A stretch of 64,000 bases of DNA from Effrenium voratum (Eukaryota; Sar; Dinophyceae; Suessiales; Symbiodiniaceae). Position 1 is the stretch's first letter, and every line of letters starts with the position of its first letter. The stretch covers positions 329,364 through 393,363 of the forward strand of contig CAUJNA010000480.1 of NCBI GenBank assembly GCA_963377175.1, read 5' to 3'. The notes under the pieces were generated by a model. It was not told where the DNA came from. It did no database searches and worked only from the letters and a program-made list of their open reading frames with translations. This document shows, piece after piece, positions 1 to 12,500 of the stretch. The position numbers were made by a program, and so were the translations under genes.

Positions 1-1830
1 CTGCAGGGTTGTTCGATGGAGTCCTGCCACGCCCCGTTGTGTTGCTTGACATAGCATCCCGCATGTGAACAAGCCTCTTGCGCTCCAAATAATTCCTCGA
101 TGCGTCAATCAAGAATTTATAGGAGTGCTTTTCCGTACCTCCTCAGCTCGCTCATACTCATTGAGATCATGACTGAGGGGCCGAAACTTTCGAATCTGGC
201 GGTGGAACAGCGCTTCGAGGGTCTTCTCATTTTGCTCATTGCCCATTCCAGCGATGACCGTGTCCCATCTCGTCATGAAATTTCTGAGGTCCTCGTTGAT
301 GAGCTGGACAGAGAGCAAGTCCTCAAAGTCGTAAATTGCACCATGTTTGATGTTCGTGCTGAAGTGCTTGTGAACCATCAGAAGAATTTGGCGCCCCCTC
401 GCATAGCGTTTCTCCTTTGCTTCTTGTTCTTTGAAAATGTCCACTTGCCGCGCGAGGTCGCCCTCCAAGATATTCGTCAACGCCGATGCCAGCTTTGCAT
501 CAAGATGGACAAACATTCCTGAATCACGAAGGACTTCAACAGTTTGACCTGGGATCCAAGTTGCCTCAATCCATTCGAATGCCTTTTCGGGTTGATCGGA
601 AGTAGCAACAACAGCATCCCTAACTTTGATCCTCCAATTACGGTACTGTTCGGGCTTCGGGAATCGGGGAATCTGAATTCTGTCACCCTCCTTTACACGA
701 ACGCGTTCCGCTGTCGGATCGCTCGAATTACCTAAGTGCTTCAGTAGCTTTCGTCGAAAAGATTCATCCGATGCAGTTGAAGTTGATGATGAAGATGACG
801 AGGGAGAAGACGACGGATCTCGTCGCCGGCGTCGGCTACGGTCCTTCTTCTTTTTCTTCTTCTTCTTCTTTTTCTTGTCCTTGTCATTTCCACCATCACC
901 ATCATCGCAAGGCCAACCGTCTCCGGTAGCAGCATCGTCCACGGCCCCGGCGGGAACGGATCCGTCTTTGCCGTAGGGGTCGTTCCCGACTTTCGTCCAA
1001 CTGTGCGAGGAAGCATTCGAAAGTCCGGGTGGAGATGCAGCCAAAGGAACTGTCGGGATAGCCAAGGGGGTAGCTGGTGCCTGCTGAACAGGAGGCGCAG
1101 GGGCTGGAGCAGGTTGAGCAGGCGGTTGCTGTTGATTCTGCACCATCTGCTCGACCATAGCCCTTAGCTCTCTGATCTGCTTCTCCTGCTCGCTGATCGT
1201 GTTCATGGCGTTTTGGTACTTCATCTCGGCTTCCCTTTCTGACTTCATGGTGTTCGCACGCTGCTCCGCATTCATCTGAATCTCGCGTCTCATGGCCTCC
1301 GACTGGCTTTGGAGACCGGCAATGATCTCACCATGCCTTGCCTCCGCCAGCTGGGCGACCATGGGACCGGTGTCCTGATTCACGAACTGGTTGAATTGGG
1401 CATTGTTCTGGGTAGCGTTGATCTGCTGATAATTCGTCACGTCCTGGTTGATCGTCATTGATGGATCGAGGTGGACGTTCGCAACATGTTGGTTGAACTG
1501 ATTCATGGACTGTGGCATAGGGTTTCCCCTTGCGAGGTCGGTCTGGGGGTCGTACATGACGATGTCACCATGCCGATGCCGATCTGATCCTACAGGAGAA
1601 GGAGATCGAGCACCAGACCGCCCAGCCCTCCCCCGGTCACTCCGGGATCGAAGTGATTCGGGGCCCTGACTGCTCAGTGCTTGTCCCTTCCTGATGAGCT
1701 CCCTGGCCACTTGGGAGTTTGCTCGACTAGTCGGTTCATATTGCGAGGCGTCTTCATCGCCTGCTGGCTCACCAGGTGTGGGACGCACCTCGGTATGGGG
1801 TAGTCCAGGGTCGCCATCCATGGCGTACAA
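1..1830 (-). CDS. Copia-type retrotransposon gag-like ORF, frameshifted and cut by the window edge
   Basis: Gag-like polyprotein start, read from 1830 to a stop at 109 (573 residues). Residues 1-150 are low complexity and Gln/Asn rich. About 165-230 is a charged coiled coil. A poly-Lys run written by (AAG)n lies near residue 325. The last ~190 residues form a helical capsid-like domain (RIQIPRFPKPEQYRNW, then EWIEATW, LFHRQIRKF). Organisation and motifs match the gag of Ty1/copia elements abundant in dinoflagellate genomes (family recognition from memory). The frame breaks near 138-143: beyond it the next frame stays open to base 1 and carries the expected continuation (FLIDASRNYLERKRL), so one base seems lost. 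Protease, integrase and RT would lie left of the window. No LTR could be defined; GGTTATCAGCCG at about 1851-1862 (minus) is at best a possible primer-binding site. Confidence 0.8.
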
Positions 1831-2364
1831 CTCTGTACAAAGAGCCGCTTACGGCTGATAACCTATAGAACAGGTTAAACAACCGGGAAGGGTCACAATT
1901 GGACCCTGTACTCAGCGCGCTTTCTCCTTGAGCCACGTGCAGTCGTAATGATGAGACTGCACAAGTGAGACATGCATGCATTGGGGTTTACATGGTTGAT
2001 AAATACATCACGTTGCAAACTACACATAGGACTTTATACCAACCAACCATTTGCGAGGGCACCCCCATTAACCACAAGAAACAAAACATGGCATCTGGAC
2101 CAAAGCCATTTAAAAAAAAAACGCATTCTAGGACACATGCAGGCTCGAGAAGTTGCGAGAGAGCAAACGGCGCAACCTCACAATTTTGGTTTCATCATCC
2201 CCCGCAAAGGCCATTACCTCAGCTTCCCTCTAATTGGTGGTTTGGATTGGTGGTCTAGTGGCTAGGGGTGGTTTCCCATTTACCCTGCACACCAACTACG
2301 CGTTACCTGATTACTCCATCTTTCACTCTGTAAGCTTGCAGTTGGCAGGGAGACATCGGCAGTC
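1831..2364. other. Non-coding leader of the retroelement and adjacent intergenic DNA
   Basis: Upstream side of the gag ORF. It contains CATGCATGCATT near 1971 and a stretch at 2228-2260 repeating ATTGGTGG that recurs at 4440-4465. I see no LTR pair and no convincing exon. Confidence 0.4.
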
Positions 2365-5300
2365 CTGCTGCTGGATGGCGCGGACACCAGCTTCCAACTC
2401 CCTCTTCATGGCGTCCGCCTCCGAGGCCAAAGCTCATTGTGTTTCCCTTTCAACATCATCACAGAGAAAATACTTGGGAAGGACCCAAAAGGCGGACAAA
2501 TGACCCAAAACTCAACTTAAACAAAGGGGTCCTGCTTCTGGGTGAACGCCCACCGCGGGGCATAGCAACCCAACAACAATCAAGGGAGCAGAAAAAGACC
2601 AAGTCGACCAAGTGCAAGCTGTACCGGACATTCGTGTCCAGTACTTGCACTTTGCAGGCATCCACCGCACCATTCTGCCAGAGATGTTGGACACCAAAGT
2701 GCACCCTCTGAAAATTGCTTGTAAGTGACTTACTGTAGGTCCACGTTAAGATAGTACCTGTAAATCAACGCCATGGGTTCATGGTTTGACCTAAACACTC
2801 GTTGGATTCAACCCACAACGCAGCAAAATGAGTCTGCTCACGTTTGTTTTGAACACGCAACTGATTGAACCCACCATGCCGCAAACGCGGCAAACGTATG
2901 TGACGGTTGTCTGAAATTCCTTGTTCCGGAGACCGCCATCTTCGCGAGAAAAAAATGACTTTTGCGGACCCCATCGCGGAACTTTCGCGGGGCTGTTATC
3001 AGAACATTCATCACACAATTGGTACACGAAGTACGCTTTCGCAGTCCCAGCCCGAAAGTCGTGGCTCTTCAGTGCGTAAGTAGTACTAAAAGTAGACTTC
3101 CGCAGTAGTACTACACGAACTAAACTTCCTCAGCCTCGGAAGTCAGAACTTTTCAATACGAAAGTAGTACACAAAGTGAACTTCCGCAGCCCCAGCTCAA
3201 AAGTCGCGACCTTTCAGTTCCAAAGTAGCACGCGAAGCGCGCTTCCGCAGCTCCAGCTCACAAGCCGTGAGCTACGCATGACCCGTTGGCCTCATGTCCG
3301 GAAACTGGCGGGGAGGTCCGTCGACTTTCGCGAAACTTTTGCGGATCTTACGCCAAACATTCGCGAAAATCCGGCTGGAAGTTGCGCTCAGCTTGCCCCG
3401 ACAGCTTCAAAACTCCCAGAAGCTCGTTTCTGCTTGCTGGGGGTTGCTTTTGCAGCGGCGTATTCTTGCGGCGACCCTGAGGCTGCGCATTCTCCGACCA
3501 ACTTTAGTCTGCGGGCATTCTGCGCGCACTGCCGGTAAATACACATGGTTCATCACTCCAGCTTCCTGTTAGCAAGCCACACAAGACTTTCGCGGGGAAA
3601 AAAAAAATCGCGACCCCCTTCGCGGAACTTTCGCGAAGGTCAACGCTAAGAGCAAAAGGTCTTCCCCTTCATAGCTCAATACAAGGACCTTTTGGACGAC
3701 TCTCATGTATGTGTCTTTCAGTTGCGTTTGACCTGAACAAACGTTGAATTGAATCCACCCCGCTGCAAATGATTATACGTTCATGATGTTCATGCTTGGC
3801 TTGAACACTCGTCTGATTGAATCGACCAAGCGGCAAATGATTATGTTCACATGTGACTTGAACTCGCCTGTGATAGACTCCAACTCGCCGCAACGTGTCT
3901 ACCTCGCCAATCGTCCTGCAAGAATTAACCAACTTGTAAAGTAGTTCCTGCAAGAGGCAGACTTGCGGCTAAAAAGGTTTGTTGGACCAGCATGTGAGCG
4001 ATTCACTGGCCGCCAGCCGTCAAAACGCCGAGGTGATCTCTGGCATCGTAACCGTTATATTCTGTCGAGTGTTGGGGTGAGAGTCTAGAGTTCTCGCTCG
4101 AGCGGATTTGACATTGTTTCATGCTGGGAAAAAAGGCTAGTGCAAGGCCGGTTGGTTGCAAGATTTGTCCCAGCTTGCTTGAGGGTAGGCTTAGGTTTGT
4201 TTCGATACGGAGCACGTTTGCAAAGGGATTGTTTGATTGGGGTTATTGTTCAAGTTTGCTTGCTACGATTAACATCATGTCAAGGCGGGCCGGGCTATTT
4301 GAGGGAACTGGGCCAAATGGAAACGAAGGTCAACTCATGATTCATGGGGGCCCCTGTTGGGGTGGTCTCTAAGGTAGTGGAAACCCCAAAATGTTGGCAG
4401 TCGTTGCGCTTTCCTTTAAAACCACCGCCAATCAGCTTTCCTCTAATTGGTGGCTTGGTGTGGATGTTAAGGGGGTACTTTCCCCATTTGGCTACAAAAC
4501 TCAGTGGGGTTCCAGTCCCCAAACCACCAATCTAAACCTCAGGTACCCAAAAGGGTGCCTTCACAAACAAGAAGGATACACCAGTTTCAGAAAAAGAAGA
4601 AAAAAAGGAAAAACACAACGGTGAAAGTGGTGCTTATTCCGGCGAGCCAGGTGCCAGGGATCCCGAATTTCAGGATTTCATCTGATAGGTGTTCCTGCTG
4701 GCCAGGCACAAACTTTACGCTTCCCAAAACAAATATGGAACGGAAACATTCTAAAAAGGCAAATGCTCTAGCAAGCACCCCTTCTAGGTTCTATGCTTGT
4801 TTGGTTTTGAGGAGGGCTTGCCTTTTGTAGCCACCACTGCCTCGCCAGCCCGCGCCTGCATCTCCAGCAGTGTTCGCTGAGCCTTCTGCTGCTGCTCCAC
4901 GTGGGCCTGCCGCTGGGATGTTCCAAGCCGTCAACTAAGACCGGTGCAACTTGTGTATCCAATTGAGGCGGTTACCTTTCAGTGAGTCGCGGAAACCAAT
5001 GCAAGCTCCAGCAATCCGGCCGAGCCGGATGCAAACTCCGAGCGGCCTTAAAGGAAGAGAGGCCCTCTTCCAGCATGCCCAAGCGCCCGTCCAGACCTGA
5101 GCGTGCAATCAAGTGTTTGTTTGCTGCCCTTCCCGTTCATGCATACTGCACGGGCTGGCTTCAAAATGAATGGCCTCCTACGGAAGTTTCTCTGCATTGC
5201 CCTTGGCTTTTGCGGACTGGCAGGCCGAGCTGTGCAAAACACAATCACGCAAACAACGCCCAAGGGTGAATGAGTTCGGAGTGGCCATGATGTTGAAGTG

Positions 5301-8029
5301 TCCCTGTTCACGTTTGGACTGCTCCCAGTCTTCTTTGACTGTGCGCATCCCTGGTGACATGTGAAAGCAGCATGACTGACCCCATTGCCGCTCGCAGCAC
5401 TCAACCACAACTTCTTCTCTACGGGCATCAATGTTTTGGCTTTTCAGCCGCAATGCAAACAAGGGCTTCGCTCCTTTGCATTCAAAAGAAGCGCCGCTGA
5501 AGATCTGAGACTCCCCCATCCAGCCCCGCGCGCGCTCGGAGCAAAGCACTGTGATGCGAGTGTTTGCCCCTTTTTACTGCCAGGGCGCGATGTGCTGATG
5601 CATCATGCCCTGACAGATCGCGACAGCAAGCCATGCAAGCGTCTCGTTTGGATTCGTGGGAGTCTCAGTGGGTGTGGGCGAGTGAGTTGCAACACAAATT
5701 CCTTCGCTCTTCCCCCTGCCTCCGCGAGTTTCCGTGGTGTGCTTGTAGAACACGTCCATGGCAAGGCCAACAACCCTCTTTGTCAGAGTGAGGCTCTTTG
5801 CCGGTGTTTGAGGCCACGCTTTTGGTTCGAAGTAGCCACATAGCGCACAAACCAAACTGACCTCTGCCTTGGAGTGAATGCATCAATGTCCGTGCTTCAA
5901 GGCTACAGGGACCTGCTTTTTGTCGCAGGCTGCAATCCCTACCACAACCCAGAGAGCGGAGCGACTTCAACGCCTGCAACTGTTGGTTGGCCTAAGGAAC
6001 TGGATAAGTTCTGAGCCAGCTGCACGTGGCGTTTATGCTTCCGTTGCCCCCCACCTGTTTCCCATGCACTCATGCGGTGCTTCCAGCCAGACAGCCGCAG
6101 GGAGAAATAAAGATAAGGCAGGGCAGGACTAACCACAGAACAGGTGGAAAAAGGGCAAACTTCCAGTATGCTGTAGAATCCAAATTGTTTCTGCCGCTTC
6201 CATGTCGCAACTACGCAAACATGGCATAACAAGGTTTCTCAAAACTGGCAATGTCTCCTGGATCGTTTGTGTTTCACTCAGGAGGCCCAGCTGCACACCC
6301 TCAATTCCAAGCCAAGCAAACGTCAAAACCACAAATTGCAACGACTTTCCTTGAACTTTAGCCTGCTTTCTGGTCTTGCGCAGTTGCAACTGTTCTCGCA
6401 CAAGTGCAACGCGCCCTATGCCTCTGGCTGCCTGACTGAAGGTTTGCGATCCTATGGACTAGCTTGTGCTCACCTTGCCCCACCCTCTCTTTCAACATGG
6501 CAAGCGACCGCCTTGCCGAACATCCGACTTGCACTTCCTGGGCTACCTCTCCCCATTGCGATACAGGCAGAGTCGCAGCACCTCTTTACCTGAAGTCCAA
6601 CCCGCCCTTCCAGCTGGCCGACCGCCATTCCAAGGTCATGATAACTTTCAGGGAAGCTGATGGACTCCCCTCCCCTAGCATCGCGACAGAAATGAAGCGT
6701 CACGCCGCTGTGGAAGTAAAACGTCCGTTGTCAATCATGGCTAGTTTTCTTTTCAACGAGAAACGTGCGCAGCTTGGGCCCCCTGTTGGCCCACAACGGC
6801 TGGGTCCCCTGACCCTCCTCAAAGAATTGGTCCCACAATTGAGCCTCGCATGCGGGCTCGGAGTGAGAAGCTGGGAACGAAACTGCCCCTCAGTTCAAAC
6901 ACAACTGAACACAACTGTGACTTAAGATGTCTCAATCAAGCAGCTTCCATGAGGTGGATCGGCTTTTTGAAGTTGAAAGCAAGCTAGACACCAACCAGTT
7001 GAAGGGGCCAAGTTCACCTTTCACACACAGGCAAATCGGGTACACTTCCATTCATCGAATCTCCAACCTATGCTCGTTGAATTCCAGTACACCCAGCCTG
7101 TTGCTTGGAGTTGTCACAGGCAGGTTGGAGGCTGTAGAGAGAAAGCAGTTCCTCTCCGCCCTAAAAAAGGAAAAAGAAAAGGGCCCTTAGGAAGCGCACA
7201 ACCATATTGGTCAGTGCTTGCGTTGCATCTGTCCTGATCATTTCTGTGTGCTTGAAACTTGGCCATACTGACCAGGAACAAACCCCAAGTTGAGCGTCGG
7301 TAAGCAGCGACCAAGGATTATGCAATAACTTGGCGGGCATCCTTTTCTTTTTACGGCTGGAGGTGTAGTCCTCCAGTTGCTGTTTCTGTAGTAACACCTA
7401 GTCTTGACCAACATTCAACAGCACAACAAACAAGCACGCTCTTCACACATACAACTTGTGCATATGTGCACACATATACATATAGACATATACCTGCGCA
7501 ACTGTATGTCAGAGCACCTGCTGCACACATAATACGAGTGCAAACATGCTTATACTGCTGCACGTCTCGCTGGAACAAGGCATGATTGAAACCCGCACAC
7601 TGACACATACGCACACGCACACAAATACTATCGCGCAAAGACAAAACAAGAACACAACAACAGCACAACGACACAGCGACGCAGAACGCAAAGCCAAACA
7701 AAAACAAACAACCCAACACATACATACAAACATACAAACGACAACACACGCGCACACGCAGACACACGAACACACACACACAAACACAAACACAAATAAG
7801 ATAACAACACAATAATAAACACAAAGAAACACATAACCAAACACATAAACACGAACACACACGAAAACAAAAACACACACACACACAACACACACACAAA
7901 CACAAACACAAACAAGAACACAAACAAGAACACAAACACAAACACACCCACCCACCCACCCACCCAACCAACCACCCACCCACCCACCCACCCACCCACC
8001 CACCCACCCACCCACCCACCCACCCCACC

Positions 8030-8063
<34 letters not shown>

Positions 8064-9471
8064 CCCCACCCCACCCCACCCCACCCCACCCCACCCCACC
8101 CACCCACCCACCCACCCACCCACCCACCCACCCACCCACACGCACACACCCACACACGCACACACGCACACGCGCCCACACGCGCCCACACGCGCCCACA
8201 CGCGCCCACACGCGCCCACACGCGCCCACACGCGCCCACACGCGCCCACACGCCCACACGCGCACACGCCCACACGCGCCCACGCCCACGCCCACGCCCA
8301 CACACACGCACACGCACACGCGCACGCACACGCGCACGCGCACGCGCACGCCCACGCCCACGCCCACGCCCACGCACACGCCCACGCACGCCCGCACACA
8401 GACGCAGACGCACAGACTCACACACACACAAATGAATACACACGCACACACGCACGCGCACGCGGACACGCATGCACACGCGCACGCGGACACGCATGCA
8501 CGCACAAACACATGCACGGGCGCACGCACGCACGCACACGCACACGCATATGCACATGCACACGCACCCGAACACGCACACCTGCGGCCGCCGTGCTCGT
8601 TTTTTTGGGGGGTTGTAGTTCTAGGCACCCCGGCCAAAGGCACCAACGGCAAGCTGCCAGCAAACAGCGTCAGCCTCATTGGACCAACAGTGGCAATCGA
8701 AGAGTGCGCAATGCCAAAGAGGGTCCTCGAAGTACAGGGTCTGCTGAAATTGCCAGGTTCAATGATACTTGTTGAAGCGAATTGCAATGGACAAAGCAGT
8801 GCCACATGGGAGGCTAAGTTCATACTCGGTGCAAGGATCCATTCCATTGGTGCACCTGAGGTCCAAAACACGAGTTGCTGGAATAGTCACGAAGAAAACA
8901 AGGCATGGAAGAGCCGGAGGCAACCTAATATCACCTATGATGTGTTGCCTGGCTGTTGGCATAGTCTGACCTTCTGAAGGCAGCTTGATGTCGTACCGCA
9001 GCCCCAGCCACTGCGGATTGGGGGAACACTGAAGACTTTTGTGTGGAGGCTGACCACCTGTCTATGACACACATCACGCACAAGGGCGGGAAAATGGGTC
9101 TGAGCCTGCAATCAGCTGACCCGCACGCATCAACACAAGCGCAAACACAGCTAGCGCCGCAAACAAAAAGATATCCAAACACATTCTGCTCTTGTATAGT
9201 TCAAGTGACCTAGTTGCTCGCCTCTGCTCACTCTTCGTTCATTGTTGCACTTCTACAAGAAATGGGACAGCTGAGACAGAAAAGAAAAGCACCAAATGGA
9301 TTCTGGGGTCCCATTAAATGGATCCCAATTTCATTAAAGGAAGCTTTCCCTTCCGAAGGTGTCCATATTTTGAGACAAACCCCAACAAACAAATCCTGCA
9401 CACGTATGCCCTGCAGAGAATCCAGCTGACATATGTGTGTGTGTGCACTTACTTGAGCTCGCCGCAGCCAT
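2365..9471 (-). CDS. Spliced gene for a small coiled-coil protein (four exons, 3' end not found)
   Basis: Gene model from exon reading. Exon 1 starts at ATG 9471 and ends at 9453 with a GTAAGT donor. Exons 2-4 are 5047-5096, 4822-4906 and 2365-2432. All three junctions keep phase. The product starts MAAASSSLDGRLG, then a Gln/Glu-rich helix (AHVEQQQKAQRTLLEMQ) and LASEADAMKRELEAGVRAIQ, strongly predicted as coiled coil. Donors are GT, GC, GC and a GA after the last exon; acceptors are CAG or GAG. An acceptor-like CCCACTCAG about 17 bases before the ATG could be the spliced-leader trans-splice site. The 6.5 kb of intron holds repeats and the compound microsatellite at 7.6-8.6 kb. No stop was found, so the gene probably continues below 2365. 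The family is not recognised; the helix suggests a structural or adaptor role. Confidence 0.55.
2787..3896. repeat. Degenerate tandem repeat cluster (two unit families)
   Basis: Two interleaved families lie in an intron. A unit of about 55-60 bp built on TTGAACACTCGTCTGATTGA occurs twice at 2787-2885 and three times at 3727-3896. A unit of about 63 bp built on CTTCCGCAGCCCCAGCTC occurs about four times between 3020 and 3270. A 50 bp block containing CGCGGAACTTTCGCG occurs at 2940-2992 and again at 3588-3637. No coding potential is evident. Confidence 0.6.
4445..4537. repeat. Short inverted-repeat (MITE-like) sequence
   Basis: TCTAATTGGTGGCTTGG at the left and the near-complement of TAGATTGGTGGTTTGG at the right bracket about 93 bp. 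A related half, with ATTGGTGGTTTGG, is at 2230-2250. Small size and imperfect ends suggest a miniature inverted-repeat relic; target duplications are not visible. Confidence 0.35.
5100..7550. other. Intron sequence without recognised features
   Basis: First intron of the coiled-coil gene model. Several open frames exist on both strands, none with splice-compatible or family-like content. GC content is close to its surroundings. Nothing further is seen. Confidence 0.4.
7580..8590. repeat. Kilobase-scale compound microsatellite
   Basis: Pure C/A plus strand (G/T on the other strand), about 1 kb. It runs from loose CA and CAAACA repeats through (CCCA)n at 7946-8030 and 8101-8140, with (CCCCA)n between, a (CGCGCCCACA) decamer array at about 8161-8250, then mixed CACG/CGCG repeats to 8590. 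The 506, 317 and 296 residue minus-strand frames across it are translations of the repeat. Confidence 0.95.
8600..9440. other. Intron sequence without recognised features
   Basis: Between the compound microsatellite and the exon at 9453-9471. Only short inconclusive frames are seen. A segment at 9297-9350 with GGGTCCCATTAAATGG resembles short palindromic motifs dispersed elsewhere in the window. Confidence 0.35.
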
Positions 9472-9499
9472 TCGGTGAAGAGCAAGCCTGAGTGGGCAG

Positions 9500-10860
9500 G
9501 GTCAAAGCTCCTTATGCCGAAATCCCTACTAAAAAGTCCATGACCCTCCGTATTAACCCGAAGATACCCTAAGTGAGCGGCCCTATGGACCATGGCATTT
9601 TTGCCCCATCTGCATTGACATGGAACCCGCAAGAAGGTCCCCTTCAAGAATTGCGAAAAAGGCCAGCCTGCCCGCAGCCTGGTCTGCCAGTGGCAGGCAG
9701 AGCCCAAGAAATTATTTAGAGAAAGCCCATCAGGTAGGAGAAGGTGCTCATGATGCTAGTAGAAAAGTGTCCCCCATACCGCCCTAGACTACCTCTGGCT
9801 GGGGTAGGACGATCCGTTTGCAAGTGGAGGGTAACTAGTCGGGGGGTCAGACATTTTTCAACAAAGTCTAAAACGACACCTGTCCCGTCCCTTTTGTGAT
9901 CCTCCGCTCAGTTGATGGCTCAGGGAATTCTGCAGGTGCTCCGCCAAATGCGCGCTGAGGTCCGGCCTCACGCCGAATTGAACTGCAGCATCCCCACCCC
10001 CAACAAAGGTTCACGAGGTCCCCGCGCCCCTAAGTTTTATACAGTGTTTCCTCTATCCCGCCGAGGGAAACCATGGGGATTGTGTAACAAGAGAACCCAC
10101 GCCATGTCAAGCCAAGTCACAAGGCGGCCAGTGCGGATTCTCCAAGACAAGAGCAAATCTGCTTTGACCATCTGTGGCCTTGACATGGCCAGGTCATGAT
10201 ACCTTTCAGGAACCCTGCGCAAAGAGCGTGCTTCAAAACAGAAACGCTGGGCAGGCCCGCATCTCCTGCTGCACCAGCTGCGCAATGGTGAAGGATCGAA
10301 CCTGCGCGACAGTTGCCAGATGTGAACCACGCGACCTCATCTACTCGTTGCGTGATTCTGGTCCACATTTAGCGAACCTTTCAACATGCAAAATAGGTTC
10401 AAACGAGATCCCCAGCCCTTGCCCTTCCACCCTTACTGCATGCCTAAATGTAAACAACAGCTGGCACATCCCCCACTGCCCCCAGCACCATTTAAGCGGA
10501 ACCGCCTTTCAAAGTGAACTCATGTACTCCTCAAACCCCGTCCCGTTACGAACCATTTCAGGCCCTGCACAGGAACCTGCTGACGGGCGGTCCCACCAAA
10601 CCAGCGACAAGAACAAGAGGGCTGCAGCCACCAGTTTGACTTCCTTGCGCTCTTGTCCCAACAAATTGCGAATATACATGATGGGGAAAAAGCAGCATGC
10701 ACGCATGCCCTAGTCCTTTCCTGCTTGGGGGGGGGGGGAGAATCACTCTCCATGCGCACTTTGCTTTGACGTGCTGGGCAGGGAGCATTTTGAGTTCACT
10801 CCAGGACTGCAATTACTGTATTCCCATCATACCAATAATCGCGGAACCATAATATTCATC
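9500..10860. other. Intergenic or 3' region upstream of the coiled-coil gene
   Basis: Upstream of the proposed start at 9471. No exon has firm support. A minus-strand stretch at about 10260-10290 could encode LVQQEMRA behind a GCGCAG acceptor, but nothing corroborates it. Confidence 0.3.
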
Positions 10861-10871
10861 TTGGGCACTTC

Positions 10872-10972
10872 CTGGCTCTGACAGGGGCAGTTCTGGATCA
10901 GTACGGCATGGATGCGGTTCAACACAGAATCGGCAAGTGAAGCAACTTGCGCCGCTTGCGCAATATCGCGGC
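10872..10972 (-). CDS. Candidate internal exon, unknown protein
   Basis: The minus strand reads RDIAQAAQVASLADSVLNRI and continues HAVLIQNCPCQSQ, an amphipathic helix-like segment. It is bracketed by an AG acceptor at 10973-10974 and a GA donor at 10870-10871. The same frame stays open upstream to about 11030, so the exon may be longer. No family is recognised. Orientation matches the neighbouring coiled-coil gene. Confidence 0.45.
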
Positions 10973-11184
10973 CTAAGCCTACATACCCTAATGATGTAAG
11001 CGGCTGACCAGGCCCGGCGTCCTCCGTCACCTTCAGAGTACTGGAGGAGTTGCTTGGACATAGTCCCCCAAATCAATCACCGGACGATTGATTTGTTCTT
11101 CATACGATGTCTCAACCGTTGTGTTTCCATGCGCAGTTCCAATGCTTGGGGCCCACCCAAATGCACACAGTCTACTTTGAAGGC

Positions 11185-11241
11185 CTTCAATCCGTGCATG
11201 TCCGGAGGCTCGAACATGCCGCGGAGGTTGTAATGATGCAC
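11185..11241 (-). CDS. Candidate internal exon, unknown protein
   Basis: Nineteen whole codons on the minus strand (HHYNLRGMFEPPDMHG core) lie between a GAG acceptor and a GC donor. It probably belongs to the same gene as the exon near 10.9 kb, though the phases do not join directly, so another exon would be needed between them. The opposite strand also has an open frame here, which lowers confidence. Confidence 0.35.
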
Positions 11242-11249
11242 CTCAGGCC

Positions 11250-12490
11250 CACTGGATTGGCAAAACCACCGCTGGTCGACGTCAAAAGAAGAATGCTAAG
11301 ACGCTAAAATGTGCAGCCCCGCGGGGGCCAACAAGCAGGACATTGACGGGAAGCGCGCAAGCTCTGACATGCAAACCTTCGGGATGAGGAGAAACCATGC
11401 TGATCCATGGGTTGAAGGCCAAAATGACCCAGGATCTGACGACCAAAAGCACTATGCTGGAGACATTCATCTTGTGCCCTAGCTGGTGGACGCAAGGGCA
11501 ATGTCAAGCCATAGCAGGGGAAGCGCGTTTTCGACAATGCAAACCGGGTCCTGTGACATGCTCGTGCGAACAAGCCCAGCAGTCTACAATGCGATCGCTC
11601 ACAGGCTCGTTCTGCCTGTGGTGGGTGACTTTTTGCAAAGCATTACACTTACCTGGAAATACTGTAGAACGCAACTAGATACAATTTCAACCCCTGTATC
11701 CAGTTGGGCCTGTAAGTGAGGGCGGGCATCTGGCATCACCCTGATCTGTCATGTCGAATCACTAATGTCATCAAATAAGTTGACTGGATGCCATACACCA
11801 TCGATTCAAATCTCTGGTTCCACCAAAATCACAGATATCACTGGAGGTTTCTCACCATGATGAGTCTTATCAAAGCCGCATGGGCAAATTCTAAACCCAT
11901 ACGGCCTACAAACAAACACGCCTTGTAGGTCTCAAAAATGAATCTAACCGGAAAACACCGGAAACGCATTTCAAAGCCATGTGCGGATCTCAAAAAGGGG
12001 ACCGAAGGGGCCCAATTGGCCAAAACACAGGGCCCCCTTCCCTGCACGCCTGGGCCCACAAAACCCACAATCAGGTGACATGCAGGCTCTTCCACATGCT
12101 ACTTCCTTTGCACCCACAATTGCAAAGGAAACATGTGCGGGATGCATGTAGAAGGAGACGGGACCCTATGCATTTGTGGGGTGATCCGGTCGTTCGGCCG
12201 GGCTCCCCGGCCATGGCCACAAAAAGCCAAAAGGCTGCCTGCAGACGCGCAACCCGGACAGATCATGACGCCGACGCCATGAAACAAGTCAACGCTTCGC
12301 CGGTTGAGAGGAAAAATCCTAAAAGAGCAAAGGGCAAACATGGCAGGCAAGTCTGGCAATGAAACTTGAAAGCCAGCATGCCAGCCAGCTAATAACAAAT
12401 TGTTTTCCCAAACTGTCCTGTCAGCTTCCAATATGGAACACAACAGCAAACGCACAACCCACTAAATCATCCAACCAGCATCGACACCAA
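11250..12490. other. Intronic or intergenic sequence, nothing recognised
   Basis: Short competing open frames occur on both strands, notably around 11400-11480. A self-complementary GGGCCC-rich segment lies at 11990-12056. No repeat array and no defensible exon were found. Confidence 0.3.
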
Positions 12491-12500
12491 CCGTCGCCTC

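Noticed and set aside
7351..8871. 506-residue minus-strand open frame and two others of ~300 residues
   Set aside because: Translation of the compound C/A microsatellite; no sequence outside the repeat looks coding.
10255..10345. tRNA-like GGTTCGATCC on the minus strand
   Set aside because: The T-stem does not pair and no anticodon or acceptor stem can be formed around it.
11760..11830. Possible tRNA ending GGTTCCACCA with ATTCAAAT loop
   Set aside because: Stem pairing fails; no cloverleaf.
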